Source of the DNA: Actinomycetes bacterium
GTDB lineage: Bacteria; Actinomycetota; Actinomycetes; Actinomycetales; Microbacteriaceae
Length of the DNA: 41,590 bases
Assembly: GCA_029779645.1 (NCBI GenBank)
Contig: JAKPAC010000044.1
Location: 1 to 41,590 of the forward strand
Reading direction: 5' to 3'
Part shown: piece after piece, positions 32,494-39,240 of the stretch
Position numbering within the stretch: position 1 is the first letter of the stretch
Layout of the letters: each line of letters starts with the position of its first letter
The notes under the pieces: model-generated
What the model saw: only the letters and a program-made list of their open reading frames with translations
Databases searched by the model: none
What the model was told of the DNA's origin: nothing
Made by a program: the position numbers and the translations under genes

Positions 32494-33459
32494 ATGACCC
32501 CCACGCTCGCCGAACCCCCGCTCGCCCTCGCGCGAGCGCAGTGGGAGGCGCTCGAGCACGCGCACGCGGCGCGCGCGGATGCCCTGACCGAGCGGTGGCG
32601 CACCAGCCGCGCGGCGGGGCAGAAGCATCCCATCGAGGACTTCCTGTTCACGTACTACTCGTACAAGCCGGGGCAGCTGCGGCGGTGGCACCCCGGCGCC
32701 GGCGTCGAGCTCATGGATGCCGCGGCCGAGCCCCGCGCGAACTGGCGGTTCGCCGCCCCGGGTCGCGCACCCGGCTCGATCACGCTCGACGAGCCGGCGC
32801 TGCGCGGCGCGCGCGGGCCCGAGTTCGCGGCCATCCGCGCGATCCTGCACGGCACGGCGAGCAGGCCGGCGAGCTTCGGCTGCTTCGGCCTGCACGAATG
32901 GGCCATGATCTACCGGCAGGAGGAGCACCGGCACGCTGTGCCGCTGCGGCTCGGACAGCGCGGCACCGACGCGGTCGTCGAGGCCAGCGAGATCCGCTGC
33001 ACGCACTTCGACGCCTATCGCTTCTTCACGCCCGAGGCCGCGCCGCGCAACCTGGTGAGGCCCACCCGCGAGACGCAGGCCGCCATGGAGCAGCCGGGCT
33101 GCCTGCACGCCGGCATGGACCTGTACAAGTGGGCGACCAAGCTCGGCCCGCTGATCCCCGGCGCGCTGCTGCTCGACGCCTTCGAGCTCGCCCGCGACAT
33201 CCGCTGGATGGATATGCGCGCATCGCCATATGACGTGCGGGCGTGGGGCGCGGCGGCGGTCGCCATCGAGACGCCCGAGGGCAAGGCGGAGTACGCGCGA
33301 GCGCAGCGCGGCTTCACCGAGCGTGGCCAGGCGCTCCGAGCCCGGCTGATCGCGGCGCTGGACGCCCTCGACGAGCGCGGGCGAGGGCTGGTCGGCGGCG
33401 AGCGCCCGGTCGGCGCCCCCGCCGCCGCGGGCGCCGACCGAACGCCGGTGCCCGCATGA
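32494..33459 (+). CDS. Conserved actinobacterial protein, annotated elsewhere as 3-methyladenine DNA glycosylase
   Basis: 321 residues. RTSRAAGQKHPIEDFLFTYY followed by KPGQLRRWHPGAGVEL is the hallmark block I associate with proteins named 3-methyladenine DNA glycosylase in actinobacterial genomes. I see neither the helix-hairpin-helix/GPD motif of AlkA nor TagI or AAG (MPG) motifs, so the name is doubtful. Conserved-looking blocks FGLHEWAMIYRQ, IRCTHFDAYRFFTPEAAPRN, QPGCLHAGMDLYKWATKLGPLIPG and RDIRWMDMRASPYD are rich in His, Cys, Tyr and Asp, which suggests an enzyme with a metal or cofactor site. The end is Ala/Pro-rich. TAGCGT lies eight bases before the ATG. It overlaps the epimerase gene by ATGA. 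Confidence 0.65.
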   Translation: MTPTLAEPPLALARAQWEALEHAHAARADALTERWRTSRAAGQKHPIEDFLFTYYSYKPGQLRRWHPGAGVELMDAAAEPRANWRFAAPGRAPGSITLDEPALRGARGPEFAAIRAILHGTASRPASFGCFGLHEWAMIYRQEEHRHAVPLRLGQRGTDAVVEASEIRCTHFDAYRFFTPEAAPRNLVRPTRETQAAMEQPGCLHAGMDLYKWATKLGPLIPGALLLDAFELARDIRWMDMRASPYDVRAWGAAAVAIETPEGKAEYARAQRGFTERGQALRARLIAALDALDERGRGLVGGERPVGAPAAAGADRTPVPA

Positions 33460-34466
33460 GCTCCCAGGCGCCACGCACCCGCTCGCTCGACGACGCGCCG
33501 ATCGCGGTGCTCGCGGGCGGCTCCGGCTTCGTCGGGGGCGCGCTGCGCTCGGCGCTGAGCCGCGAGGGCTGGGCCATTCGCGAGCTCGGCCGCACGGGGC
33601 CCGACGCGCGCTGGCGCGATCCGGCATCCATCCGCCAGGCCGTCGAGGGCGCCGCGATGGTGATCAATCTCGCCGGCAAGTCGGTGAACTGCCGGTACAC
33701 CCGCCGCAATCGCGATGAGATCTACCGCTCGCGCATCGAGACGACGCGCGCGCTGCGCGAGGCGATCGCGGATGCCGCGGCCCCGCCGCCGCTGTGGCTG
33801 AACGCGAGCACGGCGACCATCTACCGCCACGCGATCGATCGCGCGCAGGACGAGCGCAGCGGCGAGATCGGGGAGGGATTCTCGGTCGACGTCGCCCGCG
33901 ACTGGGAGGCCGAGCTCTTCGCGGGCGAGCTGCCGCGCACCCGGCGCGTGTCGCTTCGCATGGCGATCGTGCTCGGCGACGGACCCGCGAACGACCTGCT
34001 CTTCCGACTGGCACGGATCGGCCTCGGCGGGCCGCAGTTCGACGGCTGGTGGTTCGCGCACCGGCGCTACCGCGGCATCGGGCCCCACGCGAGCGGCGAC
34101 GGGCGGGCCCGCGGCCACCGCACGCGCGGGCGGCAGCGCTTCAGCTGGATCCACATCGACGACGTGGTGGGCGCCGTGCAGTTCATCCGCGATCACCCAG
34201 AGGTGCACGGCCCCGTCAACCTCGCGGCACCGATCACGACCGAGAATCGCGAGCTCATGCACACGCTCCGGCGCGTGGTCGGCGCGCCCATCGGTCTGCC
34301 CGCCCGGCGATTCATGCTCGAGCCGGCGATGTGGGCGCTGCGCACCGAGCCCGAGCTGGTGCTGAAGAGCCGCTGGGTGGCCCCGGGCGTGCTGCGCGAG
34401 GCCGGCTTCCGCTTCGCGCACCCCGAGCTGGAGGGCGCGCTGCGCGACGTCTGGGCTCGACGGTAG
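33456..34466 (+). CDS. TIGR01777/SDR39U1-family epimerase with DUF1731 domain
   Basis: 336 residues. Rossmann N-terminus IAVLAGGSGFVGGALRSALSREG (GxxGxxG), VINLAGKSVNCRYTRRNRDEIYRSRI with the RxxIxxSR motif of this family, and LWLNASTATIYRH in place of the usual catalytic YxxxK site. The second half has FSWIHIDDVVGAVQFI and the DUF1731-type end GPVNLAAPITTENRELMHTLRRVVGAP to SRWVAPGVLREAGFRFAHPELEGAL. A ~15-residue Arg/Gly-rich insertion (GDGRARGHRTRGRQR) replaces the usual short GxGxQ loop. NAD(P)-binding; the reaction is unknown for the family. Translationally coupled to the preceding gene. Confidence 0.85.
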   Translation: MSSQAPRTRSLDDAPIAVLAGGSGFVGGALRSALSREGWAIRELGRTGPDARWRDPASIRQAVEGAAMVINLAGKSVNCRYTRRNRDEIYRSRIETTRALREAIADAAAPPPLWLNASTATIYRHAIDRAQDERSGEIGEGFSVDVARDWEAELFAGELPRTRRVSLRMAIVLGDGPANDLLFRLARIGLGGPQFDGWWFAHRRYRGIGPHASGDGRARGHRTRGRQRFSWIHIDDVVGAVQFIRDHPEVHGPVNLAAPITTENRELMHTLRRVVGAPIGLPARRFMLEPAMWALRTEPELVLKSRWVAPGVLREAGFRFAHPELEGALRDVWARR

Positions 34467-34593
34467 CTGCGCGGCCGCCGCGACCCGCCTCGGCGGCCGC
34501 CGCCAGCGTCGCACGGTGCGAGCTCGCCCGGCGCGGGCGCGCCCGGGCGACACACTCCGCCTCGCGCGACGGTTCATGATGCATGCTCAAGGT

Positions 34594-35394
34594 ATGGCAA
34601 CTCAACGCGCACACGTCTCCATCGGAATCGCGGGCACGCTCGGCCCCGAGGCCGCCGCACGCATCGCCGTGGCCGCCGAGGCCGCGGGCTTCTCCGGGCT
34701 CTGGGTCAACGAGATCGCCGGGGCGGACGCCCTCGGCATGCTCGCGGCCGCGGCCGAGGCATCGGCGAGCCTCACGCTCGCGACCGGCGTGATCCCGGTC
34801 GACCGCCGCCCCGGCGCCGAGATCGCCGAGCACGTCGCGCGCCTGGGCCTGCCGGCCGACCGCCTGATGATCGGCATCGGCTCGGGCAAGCCGGGCGCGG
34901 GCTCGCTCGCGCGCGTCGAGGCCGCGATCGCCGAGATCCGCGAGGCCAGCACCGCGCGCATCCTGATCGGCGCGCTCGGGCCGCGGATGCGTCAGCTCGC
35001 CGCGGAGCAGGCAGACGGCGCGCTCATGAGCTGGCTCACCCCGCAGATCGCCAAGGCGCAGGCCGCCGAGTTTCACGAGATCGCGCCGAACGGCCGCGTC
35101 TCGCTCTACGTCCGCACTGCGGTCGACGAGGCCGGCGTGCCGCGACGCGATGCCGAGACCGTCGCCTACGCCGGCTACCCCGCCTACAAGGCGAACTATG
35201 CCCGGCTCGGCATGGATCCGTTCAGCACGATCCTCCCGCAGCCCGGCGACGACAGCATCGCCCCCGGCGGCGCCGAGTACCGCGACTCCGGGATCGACGA
35301 GCTCGTGCTGCGCGCGATGACCTTCGGCGACGAGATCGACGACTACGTCCGCTTCACCGAGCAGGCCGGCGAGGCGCTCGGGCTGCGCGCGTAG
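34594..35394 (+). CDS. LLM class F420-dependent oxidoreductase
   Basis: 266 residues, short for the superfamily (~290-340). Barrel strands are SIGIAGTLGPEAAARIAVAAEAAGFSGLWVNEIAGADAL, TLATGVIPVDRRPGAEIAEHV and RLMIGIGSGKPGAGSLARV, then RILIGALGPRMRQLAAEQADGALMSWL, the hallmark GALGPRMxxLAAExADG block of F420-type enzymes. ATG 34594 is preferred over ATG 34573/34576: the barrel starts ten residues later and CATGCT sits six bases before it. It is followed by a strong terminator, so it is a single-gene unit. Confidence 0.82.
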   Translation: MATQRAHVSIGIAGTLGPEAAARIAVAAEAAGFSGLWVNEIAGADALGMLAAAAEASASLTLATGVIPVDRRPGAEIAEHVARLGLPADRLMIGIGSGKPGAGSLARVEAAIAEIREASTARILIGALGPRMRQLAAEQADGALMSWLTPQIAKAQAAEFHEIAPNGRVSLYVRTAVDEAGVPRRDAETVAYAGYPAYKANYARLGMDPFSTILPQPGDDSIAPGGAEYRDSGIDELVLRAMTFGDEIDDYVRFTEQAGEALGLRA

Positions 35395-35405
35395 CGAGGC
35401 GCCCC

Positions 35406-35458
35406 CTCGGGCCCCGGCATCCACCGCGCGAGCGGCATGCCGGGGCCCGAGCGCTTTT
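35406..35458 (+). terminator. Intrinsic terminator after the LLM gene at 34594
   Basis: A 15-bp perfect stem (CTCGGGCCCCGGCAT and complement, 35406-35420 with 35437-35451), 16-base loop, and a short T-run at 35455-35458. Confidence 0.88.
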
Positions 35459-35483
35459 CGCCGCCGCCTGCCAGAGTGGTGCC

Positions 35484-36362
35484 ATGCAGCGCATCGGCTC
35501 GATCTTCACCCCGTCGTTTCCGCCCGAGCACCTGAAGGTCGCGACGCTCGCCGCCGAGGCGGCCGGGGTCGCCGAGCTGTGGCTGTGGGAGGACTGCTTC
35601 CGCGAATCGGCGTTCGCCGCGGCATCGGCCATGCTCGCCTGGACCCAGCACCTGCGGGTCGGCATCGGGGTGGCGCCCATGCCGATGCGCAACGTGGCCC
35701 TCACGGCCATGGAGATCGCCACGGTCGAGCGCATGTTCCCCGGCCGGCTCATCCCCGGCGTCGGCCACGGCGTGCAGTCGTGGATGGCGCAGATCGGCGC
35801 CCGCCCCGCCTCGCCGCTCACCCTCATGCGCGAGTACGTGCCGGCGCTGCGCGCGCTGCTCGCCGGGCACGAGCTGACCACCGCGGGCCGCTACGTCACC
35901 CTCGACCGCGTGCGCCTCGACTGGCCACCGGCCGCCGTACCCGCCGTGATCGCCGCGGCCGAGGGGCCGAGAACCCTGCGGCTGGCCGGCGAGGTCGCCG
36001 ACGGCACGCTGCTGCCCGCCGGCTGGTCGCCCCGACGCGTGCGCGAGGCCCGGCAGCTGATCGGCGAGGGGGTGGATGCCTCCGGCCGCGCCGAGCCGCA
36101 CGAGACGATCGTGTTCGTGGTCACCGCGTTCGGTGAGCGCGCCGAGGCCCTCGCCCGCGCCGAGGCCGAGGTGTCGCAGTGGGTCGCACCCGAGGACGGG
36201 CTCGTGCTCGCGGGATCGCCCGCGCGCATCGCCGACGACGTAGAGGCGTTCTTCGATGCGGGCGCCAGCGCGGTGATGCTGCAGCCCGCCGCCGCCGAGC
36301 CGGGGCTCGAGGGCTTCATGGCGCAGGTCGGCGAGGTGGTGCGGCTGCGCGCCGCCCGCTAG
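35484..36362 (+). CDS. LLM class F420-dependent oxidoreductase
   Basis: 292 residues. It opens with RIGSIFTPSFPPEHLKVATLAAEAAGVAELWLWEDCFRESAF, then LRVGIGVAPMPMRNVALTAMEIATVERMFPGRLIPGVGHGVQSWM, which fits the MerA/Mer-like F420 branch (GHGxxxWM). PAVIAAAEGPRTLRLAGEVADGTLL is the shared second-half block. The family reduces F420 or uses F420H2 on unidentified substrates. CAGAGT lies six bases before the ATG. The stop TAG overlaps the stop of the convergent permease gene by two bases, with no terminator between them. Confidence 0.85.
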   Translation: MQRIGSIFTPSFPPEHLKVATLAAEAAGVAELWLWEDCFRESAFAAASAMLAWTQHLRVGIGVAPMPMRNVALTAMEIATVERMFPGRLIPGVGHGVQSWMAQIGARPASPLTLMREYVPALRALLAGHELTTAGRYVTLDRVRLDWPPAAVPAVIAAAEGPRTLRLAGEVADGTLLPAGWSPRRVREARQLIGEGVDASGRAEPHETIVFVVTAFGERAEALARAEAEVSQWVAPEDGLVLAGSPARIADDVEAFFDAGASAVMLQPAAAEPGLEGFMAQVGEVVRLRAAR

Positions 36363-37753
36363 CGGTGCTTCGTCGTCGCATCGGGCACGCCGGCGATCGG
36401 CGCCGCCCTGAGGTCGCGGCCGGTGGTGCGGCGGATGATCCACTCGGCGACGAACGAGACGACGACCACGCCCAGCAGGGTGACCCAGGTGCCCACCTGG
36501 CCCTGCGCGATCGTGTAGCCCAGCAGCAGGGCGAACAGGCCGATGTTCAGCACGATCGCGAGCACGAGCAGCCAGGCCTTGGCGCCGGTCTGCGCGCGCA
36601 CGCGCAGGTGCCCGACGCTCACGCTCGCGTAGATCAGCAGGAACGCGAGGCTCGCCATCTGGCCCACCGCCGCGAGGGGGAACACCGCGATGAAGATCAT
36701 CGTGATGCCAGCCACGACGAACAGCCCCACCTTGCCCCCGTGCCACACCCCGCGCGTGAAGTCCTCGGGGATCTCCCCCTTCGTCGCCATCATGAACGAG
36801 AGGTTCGCGTCGCCGTACATCGTCGCGTTGACGGCCGAGGCCGTCGCGAGCAGCGCCGCGATGGCCAGGAGGATGAATCCCCACTCGCCCATCGCGGTGC
36901 GGGCCGCCTCGGCGAGCACGTGGCCCTGGTTCTCGGTCATCTCGGCCTTCGACATCAGCATCACGACGAACGCGCTGATCAGCACGTAGACGCCGATCAC
37001 GATGATGAGCGCCGAGTACATCGCCCGCGGCAGCTGCGTCTTGGGGTTGGACATGTCGCCCGCCGAGTTGGTGACGACGCCGAAGCCCTCGTAGGCGACG
37101 TAGAGCAGGCCGGCCGCGAAGAGCATGCCGAGGATGTCGGCGCCCGGCCCGCCGGCGGCATCCGCCGACGTGACGAACACCCCCGGATCGATGTGCGAGG
37201 CCGCGAACACGACGAACACGGCGAGGATCACGAGCTCGATCGTGATGACGACCATCTCGGACTTGCTCACGAGCTTCGAGCCGACGAGGTTGATCAGCAG
37301 CACGAGCACCACGAGCCCGACGCCGAACGCCTTGCCCGCCCACGACGGGGCACCCGGGATGAGGCCGGCGGCGTAGCCGCCGAAGCCGACGCCGTACAGG
37401 GCCATGGCGATGATCCAGCCGAGAAACTGAAAGACGTTCAGGCCGCCGGCGATCATCGTGTTGCCGAAGCCTCGCACGAGAAACTCGCCCGCACCGCCGC
37501 GGCTCGGGAACGCGGCGCCGAGCTTGGCATACGAGTAGACCGAGAACGCCGAGACGAGCCCGCCGACGATGAACGAGACGGGAATCCACGGCCCGACGAT
37601 CGATCCGGCGAGGCCGAGCAGCGTGTAGATCGCGGCGCCCATCATGCCGCCCACGCCGATCGCGACGGCTCCGACCGTGCTGACCGAGCCGCGGCGCCCG
37701 CCCCGCGTCGTCGGGTTCGCGCGGCGTGCGGGGGCAGGAGGCGTGGCAGACAT
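36359..37753 (-). CDS. APC family amino acid permease
   Basis: 464 residues with 12 hydrophobic segments. The TM1 unwound motif is VSTVGAVAIGVGGMMGAAIYTLLGLAGSIVGPWIPVSFIVGG, where GVGGMMGAAIY corresponds to the GxGIGxxIF substrate-binding helix of the APC superfamily. TM6 includes LLYVAYEGFGVVTNSAGDM, the FxYEGF-type motif. Likely an amino acid or amine:proton symporter or antiporter at the cytoplasmic membrane; substrate unknown. ATG 37753 is favoured over GTG 37759 because TAGCAT lies six bases before it. The open N-terminus (PPAPARRANPTTRGGRRG) is basic and cytoplasmic. Confidence 0.88.
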   Translation of the reverse strand: MSATPPAPARRANPTTRGGRRGSVSTVGAVAIGVGGMMGAAIYTLLGLAGSIVGPWIPVSFIVGGLVSAFSVYSYAKLGAAFPSRGGAGEFLVRGFGNTMIAGGLNVFQFLGWIIAMALYGVGFGGYAAGLIPGAPSWAGKAFGVGLVVLVLLINLVGSKLVSKSEMVVITIELVILAVFVVFAASHIDPGVFVTSADAAGGPGADILGMLFAAGLLYVAYEGFGVVTNSAGDMSNPKTQLPRAMYSALIIVIGVYVLISAFVVMLMSKAEMTENQGHVLAEAARTAMGEWGFILLAIAALLATASAVNATMYGDANLSFMMATKGEIPEDFTRGVWHGGKVGLFVVAGITMIFIAVFPLAAVGQMASLAFLLIYASVSVGHLRVRAQTGAKAWLLVLAIVLNIGLFALLLGYTIAQGQVGTWVTLLGVVVVSFVAEWIIRRTTGRDLRAAPIAGVPDATTKHR

Positions 37754-37759
37754 GGGCAC

Positions 37760-37765
37760 ATGCTA
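37760..37765 (-). promoter_or_regulatory. Leaderless -10 box of the APC permease gene
   Basis: TAGCAT on the minus strand, six bases before ATG 37753. Confidence 0.5.
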
Positions 37766-37869
37766 GCGAGCACGGGCGCGGCAGCCTGGCTCACGCCCCG
37801 CCGATCCTTGGCACAGAATCGTTCGTCGGCGCCGCGCTTCGAACGGCGGCGGGATGCCACGATGGAGCC

Positions 37870-38268
37870 ATGTCACGGATGCTCAGGGCGCTGCTCATCG
37901 TCGGTGCGATCGCGATCGGGGCGAGCGGATGCGCCGCCTCCGGCGCGGCCGGCTACGCCGACCTCCAGGGCGCGCAGACGCAGGAGCTCCCCCAGCTGAA
38001 CGAGACGGCCTACGACCAGTTCGATCCCGACCTCGCCCGCTTCGTCGGCTCGCACGGAGGCACCGAGCTGTGGATCGCGCCCGGGCGAGCGAGCGGCGAC
38101 ATCTGTCTCGTGATGGCGGACGCCGGGGGCGACGCGACGACGGCGTGCGACTCCGGCAGCGTCGACACCACGGGCAGCGACTTCGGCGACTTCCTCGTGC
38201 TCCCGGACGGCGCCGAAGTGCCCGCGAACGCCGTGGCCGTCTCGAAGAACGTCTTCGCGCTCGACTGA
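37870..38268 (+). CDS. Small secreted lipoprotein, unknown function
   Basis: 132 residues. The signal peptide SRMLRALLIVGAIAIGASGC ends in a lipobox (GASGC) with Cys21 as the predicted lipidated residue. The mature part is acidic and folded-looking: QFDPDLARFVGSHGGTELWIAPGRASGDICLVMADAGGDATTACDSGSVDTTG, with a Cys pair (ICLV and ACDS) that may form a disulfide. I do not recognise the domain. GGAG and CACGAT both lie just before the ATG. It is the last resident gene before the terminator and the tRNA-Leu scar. Confidence 0.78.
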   Translation: MSRMLRALLIVGAIAIGASGCAASGAAGYADLQGAQTQELPQLNETAYDQFDPDLARFVGSHGGTELWIAPGRASGDICLVMADAGGDATTACDSGSVDTTGSDFGDFLVLPDGAEVPANAVAVSKNVFALD

Positions 38269-38361
38269 GCCGACTCGCGCGCGATTCGCCCGAGCCCGGC
38301 ACCCGACGAGGCGTGCCGCGAGCGACACGTGCAGCGCGGCACGAATCCGCGCACCGACGCG

Positions 38362-38397
38362 AAGGGCCCCGGTCAGATCGCTCTGATCGGGGCCCTT
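38362..38397. terminator. Strong terminator between the lipoprotein gene and the tRNA-Leu scar
   Basis: A 16-bp stem with one G-T pair (AAGGGCCCCGGTCAGA) around TCGC. It lies 8 bp beyond the tRNA-Leu 3' end on the minus strand, which is where the terminator of an intact tRNA gene would be. Confidence 0.88.
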
Positions 38398-38404
38398 GTC
38401 GACT

Positions 38405-38425
38405 GTGCGCGAGGGGGGACTTGAA
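38405..38425 (-). mobile_element. tRNA-Leu 3'-end fragment: attachment-site scar of an integrated element
   Basis: Read on the minus strand, TTCAAGTCCCCCCTCGCGCA is the T-loop (TTCAAGT), 3' T-stem (CCCCC), acceptor strand (CTCGCGC) and discriminator A of a bacterial tRNA-Leu whose 5' end would be GCGCGAG. The 5' half of the T-stem and everything before it are missing: the bases ahead of the T-loop are GTGCA, which do not pair with CCCCC. The fragment is followed directly by a terminator. Tyrosine integrases commonly recombine in tRNA 3' ends and leave such a duplicated end on one side. Confidence 0.75.
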
Positions 38426-38642
38426 CTGCACTCGGCCCCCTCGCGCCGCGAAACCGTGTAAGGCGTTCTGCCGCATAAAATCAACGATCTGCGGCATGTG
38501 ACCTGTGGATAACTCCGCCACGATACCCCGACCTACAGGTTGCTTAGCACTTTCGTTAGCACTTCTTGCAGGAACTTGCGGGTTCGCGTGACACAGAACA
38601 CCGAAGCTTGCTGCAGTCCGGTGCTCCGTGGCGATCAAGGGG
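38426..38642. other. Island end: inverted and direct repeats, no gene
   Basis: 217 bp with AT-richer patches. GCCGCA and TGCGGC form an inverted repeat around 14 bases (38471-38496). A direct 9-bp repeat TTAGCACTT occurs at 38544-38552 and 38556-38564. Such clusters are what integrase arm-type sites look like, but nothing proves that role. No reading frame is convincing. Confidence 0.5.
38544..38564. repeat. 9-bp direct repeat TTAGCACTT, 12-bp period
   Basis: Two exact copies separated by three bases, ~120 bp inside the island from the tRNA-Leu fragment. Confidence 0.6.
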
Positions 38643-39161
38643 TCAGGAGCAGGTGACCTTCGTGACGCCGCTGATGTTCGAGGTTCCAGTTCCCGCGTTC
38701 AGCGTGGCCTTCACGGTGTTCCCGTTGTACGCTCTCACCTTGCCGGAGGCGCGGTCGTTCATGATCGAGCGCGGGGCACCGCCGAGTTTGCTGAACGACG
38801 TGTGCGTTGCCGGGCACGCCGAGAACGTGAGCTTGTTACCGTCGTAGAGCGCTCTGCTGTAGACGCAGTACTTCCCGCTGGCGCAGTCCTCCTTCGATGC
38901 CGCCGCCGTCACGCCAACCGACTTCATCGTATTGGCGTTCACGCTGAGGTTGTTGTCAGGGTCGAGGGTGAGGACGACGTCGCCGTCGTCCCGGCTCACC
39001 TCGTTCCAGCCAGTTTGCTCGCCGCCGAACTCGTCGATCACCTCGTAGACGCGTTCCTGCATGGGTGTGGTTTCCTGCTCGGTCGCGGATGCGACGGCTG
39101 GGGTGAAGAGCGCGATCAGGGCGAGGGCGGTGGCGGCGAGGGCAGCACGAGTATGACGCAT
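38643..39161 (-). CDS. Secreted peptidase inhibitor family I36-like protein
   Basis: 172 residues. Signal peptide RHTRAALAATALALIALFTPAVASA, probable cleavage after ASA (residues 23-25). After a variable polar region, CASGKYCVYSRALYDGNKLTFSACP and SIMNDRASGKVRAYNG give the Cys/Gly/Tyr pattern of the I36 (Streptomyces metalloproteinase inhibitor) family, a beta/gamma-crystallin-like fold. It should act outside the cell; many I36-like proteins have no demonstrated inhibitory activity. Four Cys are visible in the mature protein (CASGKYC, ACP, and the penultimate Cys), enough for two disulfides. It follows the sigma/CU044 pair after 79 bp on the same strand. Its start lies in a 21-bp tandem duplication. 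Confidence 0.75.
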   Translation of the reverse strand: MRHTRAALAATALALIALFTPAVASATEQETTPMQERVYEVIDEFGGEQTGWNEVSRDDGDVVLTLDPDNNLSVNANTMKSVGVTAAASKEDCASGKYCVYSRALYDGNKLTFSACPATHTSFSKLGGAPRSIMNDRASGKVRAYNGNTVKATLNAGTGTSNISGVTKVTCS

Positions 39162-39196
39162 GGATCAGGTATCCGGACGCATGGATCAGGTATCCG
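39155..39196. repeat. 21-bp perfect tandem duplication across the start codon of the I36-like gene
   Basis: The unit GACGCATGGATCAGGTATCC plus G occurs at 39155-39175 and again at 39176-39196. Each copy carries an ATG on the minus strand. The downstream one starts the protein; the upstream one gives MRPDT and a stop. Neither has a clear Shine-Dalgarno sequence. Confidence 0.92.
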
Positions 39197-39240
39197 TTCG
39201 ATAGATGGTGGTCAGGGGGAGGAACAGTCGAAGAAGGCGG

